In this document: positions 16,478 to 25,474 of the stretch, piece after piece
Layout: each line of letters opens with the position of its first letter
Numbering within the stretch: the first letter of the stretch is position 1
Assembly: GCA_028876385.1 (NCBI GenBank)
Contig: JAGWSF010000041.1
Span: 1-49,743, forward strand
Direction of reading: 5' to 3'
Length of the DNA stretch: 49,743 nt
From: Acidobacteriota bacterium
GTDB taxonomy: Bacteria > Actinomycetota > Acidimicrobiia > Acidimicrobiales > Palsa-688
Made by a program: the position numbers and the translations under genes
The notes under the pieces: model-generated
The model's database searches: none
Told to the model about the DNA's origin: nothing
What the model saw: the letters and a program-made list of their open reading frames with translations, nothing else

Positions 16478-17080
16478 ATGACCCGAAGCTTCTCTGTCAC
16501 GTGGGATTACCGCTGCCCGTTCGCCCGTATCGGTCACGAGCACATACTGGCGGGATTGGCCGCGGGCGCCGACTGGGACGTTCGGTTCGTACCTTTCTCC
16601 CTGGACCAGGCCCACGTCTCCGAGGGCGGGACCTCGGTCTTCGACGAACCCGACCGCTATCCCGGCCTCATCGCCAACCTGGCCGGTGTCGCCGTCCGCG
16701 ATTGCTGGCCCGATCAGTTCACCGCCGCCCACGGCGCCCTCTTCCACGCCCGCCACGCCGAGTCCCTCGACCTGCGTGACCGCAGCATCGTCGCCAAGGT
16801 GCTCGACGGGGCCGGTCTCGACGCCGGCGCCGTCCTCTCCGAGGTCGATTCGGGCCGCCCCCTCGCCACCCTCGAGCGGGAACACACCGAAGCTGTCGAG
16901 CGGTGGCAGGTGTGGGGGGTGCCCACCTTCATCGTGGGTGAGAGCGCGGTGTTCGTGAGGCTGATGAAGGGGCCCGACGGCGACCCCTCCCGGTCGGTGA
17001 CGGCCGTCGAGCGCATCTACGACCAGATCACCGGCTGGCCCGAACTCAACGAGTTCAAGCACACCTCCCTGTCCAACTGA
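16478..17080 (+). CDS. DsbA-family thioredoxin-fold protein with a single active-site cysteine
   Basis: A 200-residue protein of the DsbA/HCCA isomerase-like family. The active-site region is SVTWDYRCPFARIGHEHIL: CPFA, with Ala where DsbA has its second Cys. The cis-proline segment VWGVPTFIVGESAVF is well conserved. The single Cys argues against a dithiol oxidase; a mycothiol- or CoA-dependent reductase or isomerase is more likely, and the nearby mca gene indicates mycothiol is made here. No signal peptide is visible, so it is probably cytoplasmic. The ATG at 16478 has GGGAAGG upstream and starts exactly where similarity begins. Confidence 0.75.
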   Translation: MTRSFSVTWDYRCPFARIGHEHILAGLAAGADWDVRFVPFSLDQAHVSEGGTSVFDEPDRYPGLIANLAGVAVRDCWPDQFTAAHGALFHARHAESLDLRDRSIVAKVLDGAGLDAGAVLSEVDSGRPLATLEREHTEAVERWQVWGVPTFIVGESAVFVRLMKGPDGDPSRSVTAVERIYDQITGWPELNEFKHTSLSN

Positions 17081-17250
17081 TAAGCGGTCGTGCAAGCGCT
17101 GCCGAGCGGGGACGGGCCACTCCGAGGCCAGCCGGACACCACGAACGGCCGCCGAGAGCGCCGGCGGATGGCCGTCCTCCTCTCCGCCGGTGCCGTGCTC
17201 ACGACGGCGTCCCGGCTGGCGGCATCCTGACCGCTGACCTCGATCGGGGC

Positions 17251-17499
17251 TTGGCCCTCCTCGGTCTGTCGGTCGGCGAGGCGGTGCGCTGGCGGCCGAG
17301 CGGCGGTTCGCGCTGGCACAACGGGAGGGTCACCCGCCGCGAGCGCGATGGCAGCATCGGCGTCACCGACGCCCGGGGGTCTCAGCGCAGCCTGCCCGTC
17401 GACCGGCTCGAGGTCCGCTGCGCCGGGCCCCGCGGCGGAAACGGCTGGGAACCGCTGAGTGAACGGGCGTCGCGCACCGAGCAGCTACGCCTCCTCTGA
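17251..17499 (+). CDS. small conserved-looking protein of unknown function
   Basis: A predicted 82-residue soluble protein. A beta-rich core is suggested by GEAVRWRPSGGSRWHNGRVTRRERDGSIGVTDARGSQRSL, followed by a polar tail ending in RTEQLRLL. I recognise no family. The proposed start is TTG at 17251; upstream codons (LTADLDRG) also look coding, so a CTG at 17227 is possible. The 170 bases between the DsbA-like stop and this gene show nothing clear. It could be a chance reading frame, though its amino-acid pattern looks constrained. Confidence 0.45.
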   Translation: MALLGLSVGEAVRWRPSGGSRWHNGRVTRRERDGSIGVTDARGSQRSLPVDRLEVRCAGPRGGNGWEPLSERASRTEQLRLL

Positions 17500-17563
17500 C
17501 CCCGGCGGCACCGACGCCGCCCCCGGGAGCACTTCCTGGGCCCGCTCGCCGGCCCGGCGGGGC

Positions 17564-18514
17564 CTACGGTCGGGGCGCCAGGTCCCGGACGGCTTGGCGC
17601 AGGTCGGCCCCGGCGGCCACCACGAGCAGGGTCACGGTCGTCACACCGGCGTCGAGATAGGCCTGGACCTTGGCCCGGATCTGCGGCGGGGAACCGCTCA
17701 GGATGAGGTCGTCCACCACGGCCTCTGGTATGGCCTCCAGGGCCGCCTTGCGGTCACCGGCCCGCCACGCGTCCCACATCGCCTGCAAGCTCGGCCCCCG
17801 GCCCAGCCACTCGTGGAACGCGGCGTACACCGGGACGTTGAGGTAGGCGGCCACCATCCGCCGCCCGACGGCCAGGACGGTCTGGCGGTCCTCGCTCGGC
17901 AGCACGAACAGGCGGGCCACGACCTCCTTGCCCGGCCCGACCTCGGCGGCCACCCGGGCCACGTCCGCCGCCCCCAGCCAGTTGATGACCGCTCCGTCGC
18001 CTTCGCGGCCGGCCAGTCGCAGCATGCCCGGGCGGAGCCCGGCCACCAGGATGGGGGGCACGACCTGCGGGGGCCGCGCCAGGCGGAACCCCCGGACCTC
18101 GAAGGTGTCGTAGGCCGCGCTGACCTTCTCACCGGCCAGGGCCGACCGCAAGAAGCGCACCATGTCGCGGGTGCGGCGGTAGGGCTGGTCGAACGACAGC
18201 CCGTTCCACCGTTCGACAATGACATCGGAGGAGGTGCCGACGCCGAGCACGAACCGGCCCGGCGCGGCTTCGGCGAGGGCGGCGGCGCTCTGGGCGAGCA
18301 GCGCCGGGCCACGGGTGAAAGTGGGGATGATGGCCGTGCCCAGCCGGAGCCCGGGAGCCCAGGCCGCGCTCATGGCCAGGGGGGTGAACCCGTCGGTCCC
18401 GTCCGCCTCGGCCGTCCACACGTCGCTGTAACCGAGTTCGGCGACCTCCTCGATCCAGGGACGATGATCCGCAAGGGGTACCCCGTCGAAGGGGATGGTG
18501 ATTCCGTAGCCCAT
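17564..18514 (-). CDS. LLM-class F420-dependent oxidoreductase
   Basis: A 316-residue luciferase-like TIM barrel, distinct from the one at about 5 kb. Typical segments are LADHRPWIEEVAELGYSDVWTAEADGTDGFTPLAMSAAWAP, GTAIIPTFTRGPALLAQSAAALAEAAPGRFVLGVGTSS and the late VTTVTLLVVAAGADL. F420 as cofactor is inferred from the family and from the actinobacterial setting. The ATG at 18514 lies six bases after TACCAT, a clean leaderless arrangement. The substrate is unknown. Confidence 0.85.
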   Translation of the reverse strand: MGYGITIPFDGVPLADHRPWIEEVAELGYSDVWTAEADGTDGFTPLAMSAAWAPGLRLGTAIIPTFTRGPALLAQSAAALAEAAPGRFVLGVGTSSDVIVERWNGLSFDQPYRRTRDMVRFLRSALAGEKVSAAYDTFEVRGFRLARPPQVVPPILVAGLRPGMLRLAGREGDGAVINWLGAADVARVAAEVGPGKEVVARLFVLPSEDRQTVLAVGRRMVAAYLNVPVYAAFHEWLGRGPSLQAMWDAWRAGDRKAALEAIPEAVVDDLILSGSPPQIRAKVQAYLDAGVTTVTLLVVAAGADLRQAVRDLAPRP

Positions 18515-18520
18515 CGCCGG

Positions 18521-18526
18521 ATGGTA
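18521..18526 (-). promoter_or_regulatory. -10 element of the second F420-type oxidoreductase gene
   Basis: TACCAT ends six bases before the ATG at 18514. Confidence 0.5.
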
Positions 18527-18539
18527 ACGGGCGGCCGCC

Positions 18540-18698
18540 TCAGGCGGCGTGCTTCTCGGTGCGCTCCGCGGCGCTGCGCACTATCTCGGCGAGCACCCGG
18601 CGGGCTTCGGCCACGCCCCGCTTGCCGATCTCCCGGGTGTGGGCGTCGAGGTGGAAGTCCGAGTCGTCTCGATCGAGAAGCTCAAGCTGTTCGGCCAT
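18540..18698 (-). CDS. small 52-residue charged protein of unknown function
   Basis: A short reading frame from ATG 18698. It encodes an acidic N-terminus (MAEQLELLDRDDSDFHLD) followed by a basic, probably helical segment (HTREIGKRGVAEARRVLAEI). Similar short proteins of the type 'LDxxTREIGRRGIAxAR' occur in actinobacteria as I recall; no function is known. It lies 25 bases upstream of the F420-type gene on the same strand and is divergent from the thiolase. No membrane segment is visible. Confidence 0.6.
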   Translation of the reverse strand: MAEQLELLDRDDSDFHLDAHTREIGKRGVAEARRVLAEIVRSAAERTEKHAA

Positions 18699-18773
18699 GT
18701 AGTCATTGTTCCGCAGGGGTGTGACAATCATGCAGGGTCGCCGGTCACAAAAGTCCGAGGTGCCGGGTCCGGG

Positions 18774-18779
18774 TAGCAT
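18774..18779 (+). promoter_or_regulatory. -10 element of the thiolase gene
   Basis: TAGCAT ends six bases before the ATG at 18786; no Shine-Dalgarno is visible. Confidence 0.55.
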
Positions 18780-18785
18780 CGGGTC

Positions 18786-19961
18786 ATGCCAGGTGTAGTC
18801 ATCATCGACGCCGTCCGGACCCCCGTAGGCCGGCGCAACGGCGGCCTCTCCACGGTTCACCCCGCCCAACTGCTGGGGACGGCCCTCCAGGCGCTGCTGG
18901 CTCGAACCGGCATAGACCCGGCCGAGATCGGTCAGGTCGTCGCCGGATGCGTGTCGCAGGTCGGCGAGCAGTCGTTCAATGTCGCCCGCACGGCGTGGCT
19001 GGCCGCCGGACTGCCCATCTCCACCGCCGCCACCACCGTGGACACCCAGTGCGGATCCAGCCAGCAGGCGGTCAACCTGGCGGCCAGCCTGGTCCAGTCG
19101 GGCACCGTGGACGTCGCCGTGGCGTGCGGTGTCGAGTCGATGACCCGGATACCCATCGGCTCCAACTCCTCCAAGAAACTCGGGCTCGGGGTCCCCATCC
19201 CCAAGACGTATTTCCAGCAGCACGAGTTCACCTCCCAGTTCGAGGGGGCCGAGCGCATCGCCGAGCGCTGGGGGATCAGCCGCGCCGACGCCGACTCGTT
19301 CGGGCTGGCCTCTCAGCAGAAGGCGGCCACGGCGTGGCGCGAGGGCCGCTTCGACACCCAGATCACCCCGGTGGCGGCGCCGGTGCTCGACGAAGAGGGC
19401 CAGCCGACCGGGGAGGTCGTCGAGGTCACCCGCGACGAGGGTCTGCGTGACACCAGTCTCGAAGCCCTGGCCGCCCTCAAGCCCGTAGCCCGGGAGAACG
19501 GGGTGCACACGGCCGGGTCCTCATCTCAGATATCCGACGGTGCCGGTGCCCTGCTCCTCATGTCCGAGGAGAGAGCGGCGGCACTGGGCCTCACGCCCAA
19601 GGCGCGGATCATCCAGTCGTGCCTGGTGGGCGTCGACCCGGTGCTCATGTTGACCGGTCCCATAGACGCCACCAACCTCCTGCTCCAGCGGGCCAAGCTG
19701 GCCATCGGGGACATAGACGTGTTCGAGATCAACGAGGCTTTCGCCTCAGTCGTCCTGGCCTGGGAGAAGGAAGTGCACCCCGACCCGGCTGCGGTCAACC
19801 CCAACGGTGGGGCCATCGCGCTCGGCCACCCCCTCGGCGGCACCGGAGTCATCCTGGTCACCAAGGCCCTGCACGAACTCGAGCGCACCGGGGGCCGACG
19901 GGCCCTGGTGAGCATGTGCTGTGGTGGCGGTCTCGGTACCGGCACGCTGATCGAGCGCTGA
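18786..19961 (+). CDS. acetyl-CoA acyltransferase (thiolase)
   Basis: A 391-residue type II thiolase that makes or cleaves 3-ketoacyl-CoA. The acylated nucleophile is Cys89 in VDTQCGSSQQAV. The catalytic His348 lies in NPNGGAIALGHPLGGTG and the proton-transfer Cys is in SMCCGGGLGTG near residue 378. The N-terminal VIIDAVRTPVGRRNGG is canonical. Whether it is biosynthetic or degradative (FadA-type, including sterol side chains) cannot be told from sequence; SDR and SCP2 genes nearby in the window fit degradation. The next gene starts at the base immediately after its stop, so the two are probably co-translated. Confidence 0.9.
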   Translation: MPGVVIIDAVRTPVGRRNGGLSTVHPAQLLGTALQALLARTGIDPAEIGQVVAGCVSQVGEQSFNVARTAWLAAGLPISTAATTVDTQCGSSQQAVNLAASLVQSGTVDVAVACGVESMTRIPIGSNSSKKLGLGVPIPKTYFQQHEFTSQFEGAERIAERWGISRADADSFGLASQQKAATAWREGRFDTQITPVAAPVLDEEGQPTGEVVEVTRDEGLRDTSLEALAALKPVARENGVHTAGSSSQISDGAGALLLMSEERAAALGLTPKARIIQSCLVGVDPVLMLTGPIDATNLLLQRAKLAIGDIDVFEINEAFASVVLAWEKEVHPDPAAVNPNGGAIALGHPLGGTGVILVTKALHELERTGGRRALVSMCCGGGLGTGTLIER

Positions 19962-20795
19962 TTGACGTCACTCGCCGAAGCTCTCGGCTACCCGCCCGAC
20001 AGCTGCCTGCTGATCGTCACCTGCGACGGGCTGGGTGTCTGCCACGCCACCAACGCCGGGGTCTACCGGGCGCTCAGGGAAGGCATGGGTCGGGTGGGGG
20101 GCCTGGTCGTGCCCGGGCCGTGGGCGCGTGAGGCCGCAGCCCGCTACCGCGGCGAGGACGTCGGGGTCCATCTCACCCTCAACGCCGAGCTCGATCTGCT
20201 GCGGTGGGGCCCCATCACCTACTGCCCCTCGCTGCTCGACGGGGACGGGGGGTTCCCCCGCACCGTCGAGGACCTCTGGGATCATGCCGACACCGAGGAG
20301 GTCCGGCGGGAGTGCCGAGCCCAGATCGAGCGGGCCATCTACTGGGGCTTCGACGTCACCCACCTGAGCAGTCACCTGGGGGCCCTCGAGTCGCGCCCCG
20401 AGTTCTTCGACGTGGCGCTGGAGATGGCCGTCGACTTCGGCCTGCCGCTACGCCTGCCGGAGGTCTCCGACGAGGCCCGTCTGGGGTTCCCGTTCCGCAA
20501 GCTGGCGGCCGAGGAGGGGGTCGTGTCCCCCGACCATTTGATCCGGGTGCAGGGCACCCGCAGCACCGCCTCGGCCCTCGACCAGCTCCTCTCCGGCCTG
20601 CAGCCGGGAGTGACCGAGATCGTCCTGCGCCCGGCCGTCGACAGCGCCGAACTGCGCTCGGTGGTGCCCGACTGGGCGGCCCGCGTGGCTGATCACGACC
20701 AGGCCATGACGTCGGATTCCCTACAGGTGCTCTCGGCCCGGCCCCAGGTGCACCTGATCCGCTACCGGGAGCTGCGGGAGCTTCAGCGGGGCTAG
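19962..20795 (+). CDS. YdjC/ChbG-HpnK family carbohydrate deacetylase-like protein
   Basis: A 277-residue protein of the YdjC family of metal-dependent deacetylases acting on N-acetylated sugars. The N-terminal metal motif, usually DDFG, is modified to TCDGLGVCHATNAGV. The downstream motifs GVHLTLNAE and THLSSHLGALESRPEFF retain the expected histidines. The start is a TTG directly abutting the thiolase TGA, so it relies on coupling. The stop overlaps murF within CTAG. The altered first motif makes catalytic competence uncertain. Confidence 0.78.
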   Translation: MTSLAEALGYPPDSCLLIVTCDGLGVCHATNAGVYRALREGMGRVGGLVVPGPWAREAAARYRGEDVGVHLTLNAELDLLRWGPITYCPSLLDGDGGFPRTVEDLWDHADTEEVRRECRAQIERAIYWGFDVTHLSSHLGALESRPEFFDVALEMAVDFGLPLRLPEVSDEARLGFPFRKLAAEEGVVSPDHLIRVQGTRSTASALDQLLSGLQPGVTEIVLRPAVDSAELRSVVPDWAARVADHDQAMTSDSLQVLSARPQVHLIRYRELRELQRG

Positions 20796-22219
20796 CTCGG
20801 CCGGGTCAGGTGCTCGGCGACCGACTCGAGGGCGGCGACCCGGCTGCCCTTGACCAGGATCGCCGTCCCGGGACCGACCTCGCCCAGGCGGGCGGCCACC
20901 TCCTCGGGAGCGACCGGCTCCACCCCGTAGTCGGGGGTGGACACGGCGATCAGCTCGACTCCGAGTCGGGCCGCGAGCGCGGCGATCGAGCGGTGCTCGG
21001 CGGGGCCGGTGGCGCCGAGTTCGGCCATCTGGCCGAGCACCGCCACCCGGCGGTCCCCAGGCAACGCCACCAGAGCCCGCAGGGCGGCGGCGACCGAGGC
21101 CGGGTTGGCGTTGTAGGAGTCGTTGATCACCCTGGCCCCGGCCGGGGTGATCACCACCTCCATCCTCAGAGGCGAAACCGACCCGACGGCGAGCCCGGCG
21201 ACGGCGGCGTCGAGCGGAACCCCCGACAGCACCGCCACGGCGAGAGCGGCCAGCGAGTTGCCCACCTGGTGGGCGCCGCGGGCCTCGAGGCGCACCTCGG
21301 CGCGACCCCAGGGTGACACCAGACGGAACCGGGGGCGCAGCTCGTCGTCGAGGGTGATGGCCTCGGCCACCACCTCGGCGCGGACCGACCCGGCCCTCGG
21401 ACGGGACCGCCCCGGGGCGGCCTCCTCCACCGAGTAGAGGAGCGTCGAAGCCGACGTGCGGCTGACCATGGCCCGGGTCCGGGGGTCGTCGCCGTTGAGC
21501 ACCGCGACGCCGCGGGCGGGCAGGGCCTCGACCAGCTCTCCTTTGGCCTTGGCCACACCGTCGAGGTCCCCGAACATCTCGATGTGGGCGGCCGCCACCG
21601 CGGTGACCACCCCGATGGTCGGTTCGGCCACCTGGCAGAGCATGGCGATGTGACCCGGGCCGCGCGCCCCCATCTCCAGCACCACCATCTCGGCGTCCTC
21701 GGGGGCGTTGGCCAGGGTGAGGGGCATGCCCAGCTCGTTGTTGAACGACCGGGGACTCGAAACGACCCGCTTCGACGACGACGCCGCCGCCGCCAGGTCC
21801 TTGGTGGAGGTCTTGCCGACCGAGCCGGTGATGCCGGTCACCGGGACGGCGAGGCGGCCCCTCGCCGCCCGGCCCAGGTCGAGCAGGGCGGCGGCGGTGT
21901 CGGGGACCACCAACTCCGTGGCGGCCACGCCGGTGACCCGCTCGACGAGCACGGCGGACGCGCCGGCGTCGACCGCGGCCGCGGCGAAGTCGTGGCCGTC
22001 GCGGCCGGCCCGGACGGCGACGAAGAGGTCGCCTGGTACCAGGGTCCGGCTGTCGATGGAGACCCCCGCCGACACCGGGCCCGCCGGTGTCGCCCGCCCC
22101 GGCGGTGTCGCCCGCCCCGGCGGTCCCGCCGGTCCGGGTCGACGCGCCCCGCCCGGCTCGGGGGGGGCGACGACCGTTGCGCCGGTGGCGGCTACAACCT
22201 GCTCGATCGTCCAGTCCAT
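20792..22219 (-). CDS. murF: UDP-N-acetylmuramoyl-tripeptide--D-alanyl-D-alanine ligase
   Basis: This Mur ligase adds D-Ala-D-Ala to the peptidoglycan precursor, the last cytoplasmic step. It has 475 residues. The ATP-binding loop GITGSVGKTST is at residues 129-139, the Mur-ligase block INDSYNANPAS is in the central domain, and SPLRMEV precedes it. Residues 30-50 form an unusual linker with two copies of PPGRAT, produced by an 18-bp DNA repeat, between the first beta-alpha unit and VSIDSRTLVPGDLFVAVRAG. The gene is divergent from ddl, with 80 bases between the starts, so the enzymes making and using D-Ala-D-Ala share one control region. It is isolated from the usual mur/fts cluster within this window. 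Confidence 0.93.
   Translation of the reverse strand: MDWTIEQVVAATGATVVAPPEPGGARRPGPAGPPGRATPPGRATPAGPVSAGVSIDSRTLVPGDLFVAVRAGRDGHDFAAAAVDAGASAVLVERVTGVAATELVVPDTAAALLDLGRAARGRLAVPVTGITGSVGKTSTKDLAAAASSSKRVVSSPRSFNNELGMPLTLANAPEDAEMVVLEMGARGPGHIAMLCQVAEPTIGVVTAVAAAHIEMFGDLDGVAKAKGELVEALPARGVAVLNGDDPRTRAMVSRTSASTLLYSVEEAAPGRSRPRAGSVRAEVVAEAITLDDELRPRFRLVSPWGRAEVRLEARGAHQVGNSLAALAVAVLSGVPLDAAVAGLAVGSVSPLRMEVVITPAGARVINDSYNANPASVAAALRALVALPGDRRVAVLGQMAELGATGPAEHRSIAALAARLGVELIAVSTPDYGVEPVAPEEVAARLGEVGPGTAILVKGSRVAALESVAEHLTRPS
22086..22121. repeat. 18-bp tandem repeat inside murF
   Basis: GGTGTCGCCCGCCCCGGC occurs twice in a row (22086-22103, 22104-22121), with a degraded third copy following. 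On the coding strand it gives PPGRAT repeated, in the N-terminal linker of MurF. The 18-bp length keeps the frame. Confidence 0.85.
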
Positions 22220-22286
22220 CGACGTCGATCATCGCATGGGCCGATGCCGGTGGTGCGCCATCCCGGCCGGCCCCGGAGCGGACCAC

Positions 22287-22292
22287 TACCGT
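22287..22292 (+). promoter_or_regulatory. -10 element of ddl
   Basis: TACCGT ends seven bases before the ATG at 22300. Confidence 0.5.
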
Positions 22293-22299
22293 GACCGCC

Positions 22300-23418
22300 A
22301 TGGTGGAGAGTTCACGCCCCCGACTGGTGGTCCTCTACGGGGGCCGCTCGGCCGAGCACGAAGTCTCGTGCGTATCGGCCCTGCACGTGACCTCCGCCGT
22401 GGACCGCGGCCGCTACGACCTCGAGCTCGTGGGGATCGCCACCGACGGGCGATGGGTGGATACCACGGCGGCGACCCGGCCGGCCGCCGCCGACCTCCAA
22501 GCCCTCCCCTCCCCCGACCGGGTCCTCGCCGAGCACCCCGAGGCCCTCGCCGACGTCCTGGCCACCTTGTCGGGATCACCGTCGTCGGCGAGCCCCCCCT
22601 CCCCCGCCGACCCGCCGCCGCTGGTGGTCCTGCCCCTGGTCCACGGACCGATGGGTGAGGACGGCACCATCCAGGGCCTGTTGGAGCTGGCCGGCATCCC
22701 CTACTGCGGCGCCGGCGTGGCCGGCTCGGCGGCGGCCATGGACAAGGGGCTGACCAAGGCGTTGCTCAGTTCGGCCGGCTTGCCCCAGGCCCGCTACCTG
22801 TACCGCCACGAGAGCGACATCGACGACGACTTCGCCCAGACCGTGGAGCGCGAGCTCGGGTGGCCGGTCTTCGTCAAGCCGGCCAACATGGGTTCGTCGA
22901 TCGGGATAACGCGGGTGGGGGGTCGCGACGGTCTCGACCAGGCCCTGCGGACGGCCGCCCGCTACGACAGCTCGCTCGTGGTCGAAGAAGCCGTCGAAGG
23001 CGCCCGCGAGTTGGAGATGGGGGTGCTCGGCTGGCCGGACCTGCGCACCTCGGTGCCCGGGGAGATCCGGCCGAGCCGGGACTTCTACGACTTCGCCGAC
23101 AAGTACCTCGAGGGCCGCGCCGAGCTGGAGATCCCGGCCCGGATCCCCGGCGATGTCGCGGCCGAGATGAGCCGCCTGGCGGTGGCCGCGTGCCGGGCCA
23201 CGCGGGTCGACTCGATGGCCCGGGTGGATTTCTTCTACTCCCCGGGGCGGGGCCTTTTGATCAACGAGATCAACACCATCCCCGGGTTCACCCCGATATC
23301 CATGTACCCGCGGATGTGGGCGGCGAGCGGCCTGCCCTATACGGAGTTGATCGACACCCTGGTGTCCCAGGCCGTGGCCCGCTGGGCCCGGCGGCAGCGC
23401 TTCGAGACCGGCCGCTGA
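22300..23418 (+). CDS. ddl: D-alanine--D-alanine ligase
   Basis: This 372-residue ATP-grasp enzyme joins two D-alanines for peptidoglycan. The N-terminal VVLYGGRSAEHEVSCVSA binds the first D-Ala. The omega/serine loop MGSSIGITRV, the PTFVKP-equivalent VFVKPANMG, and the metal/ligand-binding NEINTIPGFTPISMYPRM are intact. MGEDGTIQGLLELAGIPYCGAGV is also typical. The ATG at 22300 is set by similarity and by the leaderless promoter. The gene faces murF across a short divergent region, which supports coordinated expression. Confidence 0.95.
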   Translation: MVESSRPRLVVLYGGRSAEHEVSCVSALHVTSAVDRGRYDLELVGIATDGRWVDTTAATRPAAADLQALPSPDRVLAEHPEALADVLATLSGSPSSASPPSPADPPPLVVLPLVHGPMGEDGTIQGLLELAGIPYCGAGVAGSAAAMDKGLTKALLSSAGLPQARYLYRHESDIDDDFAQTVERELGWPVFVKPANMGSSIGITRVGGRDGLDQALRTAARYDSSLVVEEAVEGARELEMGVLGWPDLRTSVPGEIRPSRDFYDFADKYLEGRAELEIPARIPGDVAAEMSRLAVAACRATRVDSMARVDFFYSPGRGLLINEINTIPGFTPISMYPRMWAASGLPYTELIDTLVSQAVARWARRQRFETGR

Positions 23419-23446
23419 GCGGTCCGTCCGGCCCCCCGCCCTCCCT

Positions 23447-23467
23447 GGCGCCCACCGGACCGGCGCC
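23447..23467. terminator. hairpin between ddl and the anti-sigma gene
   Basis: GGCGCC (23447-23452) pairs with GGCGCC (23462-23467) across nine bases, in the 97-bp convergent gap. The stem is short, so the call is tentative. Confidence 0.4.
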
Positions 23468-23492
23468 CCCACGCCCCGCCATCAGCTCAGCT

Positions 23493-23515
23493 CGGTCGGT
23501 TCGATTCGGTTCGGT

Positions 23516-23518
<3 letters not shown>
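23493..23518. repeat. imperfect GGTTC/TTCGG pentanucleotide repeat
   Basis: The bases just beyond the anti-sigma stop are a run of imperfect GGTTC and ATTCG pentamers. Its edge touches the stop codon at 23516. It is unlike the surrounding GC-rich sequence and may vary in copy number. Confidence 0.55.
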
Positions 23519-24417
<899 letters not shown>

Positions 24418-24421
<4 letters not shown>

Positions 24422-25026
24422 TCGGCCCATGTCCTCTCCGGTAGGTCCCCTGCGGCCGAGGCCGCCACACCGGTGTCGGCCAAAAGGGATCGCATACGCT
24501 TGAGCCCGCTGCGGATGCGGCTCTTGACCGTCCCCTCGGGGGCGCCCAGCTCGAGAGCCGCCTCCCGGTAGGTCCGGCCCCCGAAGTAAGCCAGCTCGAT
24601 GGCCCGCCGCTCCTCGACCGGCAGTTCCTGGACCGCGACCCGCACCCTCTCGGCCACGGCCAGGTCCCAGACCTCGTGCTCGAGGTCGTACCCGGACTCG
24701 GCGGTGGCCCGGTGATCGCGTACCTCGCGCTCACGACGGGCGGTGTCCGAGCGCAGGAGATCCACGGCCCGCCCGTGGGTCTGGGCGAGGAGGAAGGACC
24801 GCAGCGACCCCCGCTCCGGATCGAAACGCTCCGGGTCGTTCCACAGGCGTACGAACACCTCCTGCACGATCTCCTCGGCCCGTCCGGGGTCGCCGAGCAC
24901 CCGCTTGGCCAGCGCGAACACCGCCCCGCCGTGGCGACGGAACACCTCGGCGAGCGCGTCCTCGTGCCAGCGGCCGATGGCCACCACGAGCGACGCGTCG
25001 CTCGTCTCGGTGAGAGATTTGATCAC
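24418..25026 (-). CDS. ECF RNA polymerase sigma factor, SigK-like
   Basis: An extracytoplasmic-function sigma factor of about 202 residues. Region 2 is FRRHGGAVFALAKRVLGDPGRAEEIVQEVFVRLWNDPERFD. Region 4 has the helix-turn-helix REAALELGAPEGTVKSRIRSGLKRMRSLL. The partner is the RskA-type anti-sigma overlapping its stop by ATGA, matching the sigK-rskA arrangement of mycobacteria. Tandem GTG codons at 25032 and 25026 are both possible starts; 25026 is given here. An in-frame extension further upstream is proline/serine-rich and unlikely to be translated. Target promoters are unknown. Confidence 0.87.
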
Positions 25027-25087
25027 TGGCACCTGTTCGTACCCACCCGTGGTTCCGGATGACCCCGCGGCGGCCGGCGGCGGCCGC

Positions 25088-25474
25088 TCAGACCGACGAT
25101 GCCGCGGCCGCCTTCGACCGCCACCGCTCGAAGCCCTCACCGACGGTGGAGGCGAGGAAGGCCAGCAGAACCGCTCCCTCACCCGACGCCTTCAGCCGGC
25201 CCCGCATGAACGCCACACTGGGCTCCGTCCGGCCCGAGAGCAGGTCCGGCGCGTCCCCGGCGGCCACGCTCAGCGCCAGGCACGGCGATTCCCCGCCCCC
25301 GGGGCCGCCCGCCACCACCCGGCCATCGCGGTAGGTCCAGTGGAAGGCGACCTCCCGGCGGGGGGCGGTCGCCACCGCCCACGACACCGTCCCCTCGGCG
25401 CCCGGCGCGTCGGGCAGATCGGTCCAGAGGGCTCCGACCTCGGCGGCCCACTCGGCCGACGCCAGATCAGCCAC
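25088..25474 (-). CDS. SCP2 sterol-binding domain-like protein
   Basis: A 128-residue protein with the profile of a sterol carrier protein 2 domain: a beta-sheet N-terminal half, then LSVAAGDAPDLLSGRTEPSVAFMRGRLKASGEGAVLLAFLAST, the usual SCP2 closing segment. Such proteins bind hydrophobic acyl or sterol ligands. The GTG start lies inside the end of mca, with an eight-base overlap, indicating translational coupling to the mycothiol enzyme. Why a lipid-binding fold is coupled to Mca is unclear. Confidence 0.75.
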   Translation of the reverse strand: MADLASAEWAAEVGALWTDLPDAPGAEGTVSWAVATAPRREVAFHWTYRDGRVVAGGPGGGESPCLALSVAAGDAPDLLSGRTEPSVAFMRGRLKASGEGAVLLAFLASTVGEGFERWRSKAAAASSV

